64,000 bases of DNA, taken from Aromatoleum diolicum (lineage in GTDB: Bacteria > Pseudomonadota > Gammaproteobacteria > Burkholderiales > Rhodocyclaceae). The notes below the pieces were generated by a model. That model worked only from the letters and a program-made list of their open reading frames with translations. It did no database searches and was not told the DNA's origin. The stretch spans positions 62,001 through 126,000 of the forward strand of contig NZ_WTVQ01000003.1 of assembly GCF_012910955.1 (NCBI RefSeq), given 5' to 3'. Of this stretch, positions 59,946-64,000 are shown in pieces (positions within the stretch are counted from its first letter, which is position 1; each line of letters opens with the position of its first letter). The position numbers were made by a program, and so were the translations under genes.

Positions 59946-60743
59946 TTAGCGACCGGTCCACTTCGGAGTGCGCTTCTCGAGGAACGCGCGCACGCCTTCC
60001 TTGGCGTCTGCCGAATGATGGACCACGTTGCAGGTCATGGTTTCGAGGGTGATCAGGGAGTCGGTGTCCGCGTCGAGGCCGCGGTTCAACGCCATCTTGG
60101 TCATCCACATGCAGAACGGGCTCTTGTCGATCAGCGGGGCGCAGAAGTCCTCGATCAGCTTGTCGAACTCGGCCTGCGGCGCGGCGGCGTTGATCAGGCC
60201 CCAATCGGCGCACTGCACGCCGGTGAGCAGCTTGCCGGTGAGCATCAGTTCCTTCGAGCGGCGCATGCCGATCATGCGCGGCAGGCGGTAGATCGGGCCC
60301 GCGCCGCCGAACAGCGCGCGGCGGATGTGGAAGTCGCCGATCTTGGCTTCGTTCGCGGCGAGCGCGAAGTCGCAAGAGATCATCAGCTCGAAGCCGCCTG
60401 CAACCGCGAAACCTTCCACGGCGGCGATGGTGGGCTTCTTCATGTTGAAGATCTTGTCGAAGGTGCGTGCCGAATCGATTGCCAGTTGCAGCGAGGTCGA
60501 GCTTTCGTGCAGCACCGGGCTGACCAGCAGATCAAGGTCCGCGCCCGAGCAGAAGGTGTTGGCGCGGCCGCGGAACACCACCGCGAGAGCTTCCTTGTCC
60601 TCGGCGGCGCGATCGACGGCCTTCTCGAGTTCCTTCAGCAATTGCGGGCTGACGCAGTTGCGCTTGTGCGGACGGTTGAGCCAGATGGTGGCGATGCCGT
60701 TGCCTGCAACTTCGTACTGAATGACGTCCTTTTCCAGTTCCAT
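59946..60743 (-). CDS. Enoyl-CoA hydratase/isomerase family protein
   Basis: 265 residues of crotonase fold. RANTFCSGADLDLL is the oxyanion-hole loop and EGFAVAGGFELMISCDFALA the second oxyanion/Glu stretch. The usual second catalytic segment (PE in GxPExxxG) reads IGDFHIRRALFGGAGP, so the second glutamate is not at its usual place; an altered reaction such as isomerase or hydrolase is possible. The ATG at 60743 follows a TGGAACTGG region. The gene has its own TetR-controlled promoter. Confidence 0.8.
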   Translation of the reverse strand: MELEKDVIQYEVAGNGIATIWLNRPHKRNCVSPQLLKELEKAVDRAAEDKEALAVVFRGRANTFCSGADLDLLVSPVLHESSTSLQLAIDSARTFDKIFNMKKPTIAAVEGFAVAGGFELMISCDFALAANEAKIGDFHIRRALFGGAGPIYRLPRMIGMRRSKELMLTGKLLTGVQCADWGLINAAAPQAEFDKLIEDFCAPLIDKSPFCMWMTKMALNRGLDADTDSLITLETMTCNVVHHSADAKEGVRAFLEKRTPKWTGR

Positions 60744-60806
60744 GGTTGTGTCTGCTCCAGTGTAATTTTCAACCCAAACCCGGGATGATCCCGTATCCAA
60801 TTTCGC

Positions 60807-60861
60807 ACCCGACCGGTCGGTCGGTTAAATGAAACCTTACCACGCCAACGATATTTGTCAA
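60807..60861 (-). promoter_or_regulatory. Promoter and TetR operator before the hydratase-ligase-TetR gene run
   Basis: Minus strand: TTGACA (60861-60856), 16-bp spacer, TAAGGT (60839-60834), then the operator CGACCG-GT-CGGTCG (60810-60823) within ACCCGACCG-GT-CGGTCGG. The operator is downstream of the -10 box. Confidence 0.75.
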
Positions 60862-60871
60862 TGCCGCGTCA

Positions 60872-62074
60872 TCAGAAAATTTCGAACAGTCCGGCGGCGC
60901 CGATACCCCCGCCGACACACATCGTGACGACGCCGTACTTTGCCTTGCGGCGACGTCCTTCGAGCAGGATATGGCCGGTCATGCGTGCCCCGGACATGCC
61001 GTAGGGGTGACCGACGGCGATGGCTCCGCCGGAGACGTTGAGGCGCTCGTCGGGGATGCCCAGCTTGTCGCGGCAGTAGAGCACCTGCGAGGCGAAGGCC
61101 TCGTTGAGTTCCCACAGGTCGATGTCCTCGACCTTGAGTCCGGCCTTCTCCAGCAATTTCGGGACCGCCAGGACCGGGCCGATGCCCATCTCCTCCGGGC
61201 CGCAGCCGGCGACCGCCATGCCGCGGTAGCGTCCCAGCGGGGTCAGCCCGCGCCGTTGCGCCTCCGCTGCTTCCATCAGCACCAGTGCTGCGGCGCCGTC
61301 GGACAGCTGAGAGGCGTTGCCGGCGGTGACGAAGCGGCCTTCCTTGAGCACCTGCCCACCGGTGAAGACCGGCTGCAACTTGGTCAGGTCTTCGAGCGTG
61401 GTTTGCGGTCGGTTGCCTTCGTCGTGCGCGAGGGTCACGGTCTCGAACACGGTGCTGCCGCTCGCCTTGTCGAAGCGCGCCATGACCGATTCCATCGGCA
61501 CGATCTCGCCGTCGAAGCGCCCTTCGGCCTGCGCCTTGGCGGTCAGCAGCTGCGAACGCAGGGCGTATTCGTCCTGGCGTTCGCGGCTGATGCCGTAGCG
61601 CTGCGAGACGATTTCGGCGGTTTCGAGCATCGACATGTAGAGCGCCGGGATGCGCTCGTCGAGTACCGGATCCTTGATGCGGAACATGTTGTAGTGCTCG
61701 TTCTGCACCAGCGACACCGATTCGACACCGCCGGCGACCGCGACCTGCATGCCGTCGACGATGATCTGCTTGGCCGCGGTGGCGATCGCCATCAGGCCCG
61801 AGCCGCACTGGCGGTCGATGGTCATGCCGGGGACGCTGACCGGCAGGCCGGCGCGCAGGGCCGCCTGGCGGGCGACGTTGAAGCTCGTGGTGCCCTGCTG
61901 GATTGCGCAGCCCATGACGACGTCGTCGACGGCGTCGGATTCGACTCCGGCGCGATCGAGGGCGGCCCGCACGACGTGCGCGGCGAGGGCCTGGCCCTGG
62001 GTGTTGTTGAAGGCACCGCGATAGGCCTTGCCGATCGGGGTGCGGGCAACGGAAACGATTACCGCGTCACGCAT
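60872..62074 (-). CDS. Acetyl-CoA acyltransferase (thiolase)
   Basis: 400 residues. Cys90 in [12 protein letters not shown] is the acyl-accepting cysteine; His in [20 protein letters not shown] and Cys in [18 protein letters not shown] are the second-stage residues. It cleaves a 3-ketoacyl-CoA with CoA. With the FadB-like gene upstream it makes the end of beta-oxidation. The ATG at 62074 follows AGGGAGCGC. Confidence 0.9.
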   Translation of the reverse strand: MRDAVIVSVARTPIGKAYRGAFNNTQGQALAAHVVRAALDRAGVESDAVDDVVMGCAIQQGTTSFNVARQAALRAGLPVSVPGMTIDRQCGSGLMAIATAAKQIIVDGMQVAVAGGVESVSLVQNEHYNMFRIKDPVLDERIPALYMSMLETAEIVSQRYGISRERQDEYALRSQLLTAKAQAEGRFDGEIVPMESVMARFDKASGSTVFETVTLAHDEGNRPQTTLEDLTKLQPVFTGGQVLKEGRFVTAGNASQLSDGAAALVLMEAAEAQRRGLTPLGRYRGMAVAGCGPEEMGIGPVLAVPKLLEKAGLKVEDIDLWELNEAFASQVLYCRDKLGIPDERLNVSGGAIAVGHPYGMSGARMTGHILLEGRRRKAKYGVVTMCVGGGIGAAGLFEIF

Positions 62075-62129
62075 CTTGTGCGCTCCCTGTAGTGGTGGTT
62101 GGTGGGTGAGAGAAATTGTGGGATCGGGG

Positions 62130-64000
62130 TCAGACGGGGGGCAGCGCAGCATCCCAGTCGCCGCCGCATTCCGCCGCACGCGCGAGCAGCGGCGAGGGCG
62201 TCCAGTAGTCGCCGTGCTGGCGGTGGTACGCGACGACAGCGTCGTGAATCGAGGTGAGCCCGGCTTCGCGCGCCCACCACATCGGGCCGCCGCGCGTGGC
62301 CGGAAAGCCGTAGCCATTCACATAGACGACATCGATGTCGCCGGCTCGCAGCGCGACGCCTTCGGCGAGGATGCGGGCGCCTTCGTTCGCCATCGCGCAC
62401 AGCAGGCGCTGGAGGATCTCCGTGTCCGGGATGTCCTTGCGCGCAATACCCAGTTCGGCCGACACGCTGACGATGAGAGTCTCGATCTCGGGGTCGGGAA
62501 TCGCGGTGCGACCGTCGTAGAGGTAATAACCCCGTCCGGTTTTCTGGCCGAAGCGGCCCATCTCGCAGATGCGGTCGGCGATCGGCGAGTAGCGCAGGTG
62601 CGCCGCCCGGGTCGGGTTCTCCTGCTGGCGGATGCGCCAGATGACGTCGAGCCCCGCCATGTCGCGCATAGCGAAGAGGCCCATCGGGAAGCCGAACTCG
62701 GTCAGCACGCGGTCGATCTGCCACGGCGTGGCGCCTTCCTCGAGCAGGAAGTCGGCCTCCCGGCCGTAGGCGGCGAGGATGCGGTTGCCGATGAAGCCGT
62801 AGGCGTTGGCGGAGATCACCGCGATCTTGCGCAGCGTGCGGGCGAGCGCCATGGCCGTGGCGAGCGTCTCGGGCGCAGTGCGCGGGCCGCGCACCACTTC
62901 GAGCAGGCGCATCACGTTGGCGGGGCTGAAGAAATGCAGGCCCAGAACCTTGCCGGGGCGCGAGGTCGCGCCGGCGATCGCGTCAATGTCGAGCGTCGAC
63001 GTGTTGGTTGCGAGGATTGCACCGGGCTTGGCGATCGCGTCGAGGCGGCGGAACACCGTCTGCTTGATTGCCATGTCCTCGAAGACGGCCTCGACGATCA
63101 GGTCGGCGTCGGCCAGCGCGGAATCCTCGGTGGAGCCGCGGATGCGCGCGAGGGCCGCGTCGGCGCGCGACTGCGGCATGCTGCCGCGGCTGACCGAGGT
63201 GGCGTAGTTGCCGGCGATCAATTTCATGCCGCGAGCGAGCGCCTCGTCCGAGGTGTCGAGGAGGGTGACCGGCAAGCCGGCGTTGGCGAAGCACATGGCG
63301 ATGCCTGCACCCATCGTGCCGGCGCCGACGACGCCGATCGAGGCGACGGGCGCCGCGGTGTCCGTGACGTCGGGGAGCTTGCCGGCGGCGCGCTCGGCGA
63401 AGAACAGATGGATCAGCGAGCGGCTCTGGTAGCTGTGCTCGCATTCGCGGAAAGCGTCCTTCTCGAGTCGGAAGCCTTCCGCAAAGCTCAGGCGACAGGC
63501 CGCCTCGACGCAGTCGACGATCTTCCACGGCGCGAGCTGTCCCTTCCACTTGCGCTGGTTCTTGCGCCGGAATTCGTCGAAGAGCGCCGGATCGACGCTG
63601 CGGATCTTGTCGGTGGATTCCGCCAGGTTTCGCGCCGGGAGTGTGCCGCTGACGACATCCTGGGCAAGCACCAGGGCGTCCTCGAGCAGCTTGCCCTCGG
63701 CGATGCGGTCGATGACGCCCCATTCGTGCGCCTGACGCGCGGCGACCGGATTGCCGCCGGTCGTCACTTCGAGGGCGACTGCCGGACCCGCCAGGCGTGG
63801 CCACCACTGGGTGCCGCCGCCGCCGGGCATGAGACCGAGCTTCACCTCGGGCTGGCCGATCTGTGCGTCGGGGCTTGCAATGCGCCACTGGCAGCTGAGC
63901 GCGAGCTCCAGCCCGCCACCGAAGGCGGTGCCGTGGATTGCCGCGACCACGGGCTTGGAACTCGCCATCAACGCGTCGATGATCGCGTAGAGGCTGGGCT
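62130..64000 (-). CDS. Bifunctional enoyl-CoA hydratase/3-hydroxyacyl-CoA dehydrogenase (FadB-like), N-terminus cut by window edge
   Basis: 623 residues are visible, with the frame open to the edge. The N-terminal crotonase domain has [15 protein letters not shown] and [19 protein letters not shown], with both glutamates in place. The dehydrogenase domain starts at [24 protein letters not shown] and has [13 protein letters not shown] and [20 protein letters not shown]. Hydration and NAD-dependent oxidation of acyl-CoAs. It is placed directly before the thiolase gene. Confidence 0.88.
   Translation of the reverse strand, partial: PSLYAIIDALMASSKPVVAAIHGTAFGGGLELALSCQWRIASPDAQIGQPEVKLGLMPGGGGTQWWPRLAGPAVALEVTTGGNPVAARQAHEWGVIDRIAEGKLLEDALVLAQDVVSGTLPARNLAESTDKIRSVDPALFDEFRRKNQRKWKGQLAPWKIVDCVEAACRLSFAEGFRLEKDAFRECEHSYQSRSLIHLFFAERAAGKLPDVTDTAAPVASIGVVGAGTMGAGIAMCFANAGLPVTLLDTSDEALARGMKLIAGNYATSVSRGSMPQSRADAALARIRGSTEDSALADADLIVEAVFEDMAIKQTVFRRLDAIAKPGAILATNTSTLDIDAIAGATSRPGKVLGLHFFSPANVMRLLEVVRGPRTAPETLATAMALARTLRKIAVISANAYGFIGNRILAAYGREADFLLEEGATPWQIDRVLTEFGFPMGLFAMRDMAGLDVIWRIRQQENPTRAAHLRYSPIADRICEMGRFGQKTGRGYYLYDGRTAIPDPEIETLIVSVSAELGIARKDIPDTEILQRLLCAMANEGARILAEGVALRAGDIDVVYVNGYGFPATRGGPMWWAREAGLTSIHDAVVAYHRQHGDYWTPSPLLARAAECGGDWDAALPPV

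Overview
This is a high-GC bacterial chromosome segment. Almost all of it is coding, arranged in long operons with strong GGAGG-type ribosome binding sites. The gene families suggest a metabolically versatile betaproteobacterium, perhaps of the Aromatoleum/Azoarcus/Thauera group: a PadBCD-like molybdoenzyme, DUF1302/DUF1329 envelope proteins, TRAP transport of sugar acids, and tartrate dehydratases. No rRNA, tRNA or CRISPR was seen. The taxonomic placement is inference from gene content, not from a marker gene.

Region 1 (1-11.5 kb) is a C4 sugar-acid (L-threonate/D-erythronate) locus. LtnD, OtnK, OtnC and OtnI lie in one operon. A divergent GAPN-type aldehyde dehydrogenase and a RuBisCO-like protein (cut by the left edge) flank it. 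A FadR-type GntR regulator, DenD and a three-part TRAP transporter follow. The expected route is threonate or erythronate to 2-oxo-tetronate to 3-oxo-tetronate to its 4-phosphate to dihydroxyacetone phosphate. Four copies of a TATGATGAC-type operator mark its promoters. A frameshifted transporter remnant follows the regulator gene.

Region 2 (about 12-37 kb and 46-64 kb) is a large catabolic island, apparently controlled by the single TetR regulator at 56505-57149. The palindrome CGACCG-N2-CGGTCG occurs exactly eight times, with two one-mismatch copies and one spacing variant, and every copy lies in an intergenic or leader region upstream of an island gene. It holds two divergent acyl-CoA dehydrogenases, a PadBCD-like molybdenum/iron-sulfur/membrane oxidoreductase, FdhD, a second DMSO-reductase-family enzyme, and two KstD/fumarate-reductase-type flavoproteins (one Tat-exported beside a c-type cytochrome). 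It also holds several short-chain and medium-chain dehydrogenases, SnoaL/SRPBCC/EthD/CMD-type small proteins, an aldehyde dehydrogenase, an acyl-CoA ligase and a beta-oxidation set (FadB-like, thiolase, hydratase). An outer-membrane/periplasm/MMPL transport module completes it. Together these suggest import of a hydrophobic, probably alicyclic or isoprenoid/steroid-like compound, its oxidation, CoA activation and beta-oxidation, with electrons leaving through molybdenum, flavin and cytochrome c enzymes. The substrate cannot be read from the sequence.

Region 3 (about 37-46 kb) interrupts the island and has no TetR sites. It carries a membrane-anchored secreted protein of unknown role, a PhoD-like phosphoesterase, an internally deleted REP-associated transposase gene, and a tartrate block: LysR, D-tartrate dehydratase (TarD), LysR, DctA and L-tartrate dehydratase (TtdAB).
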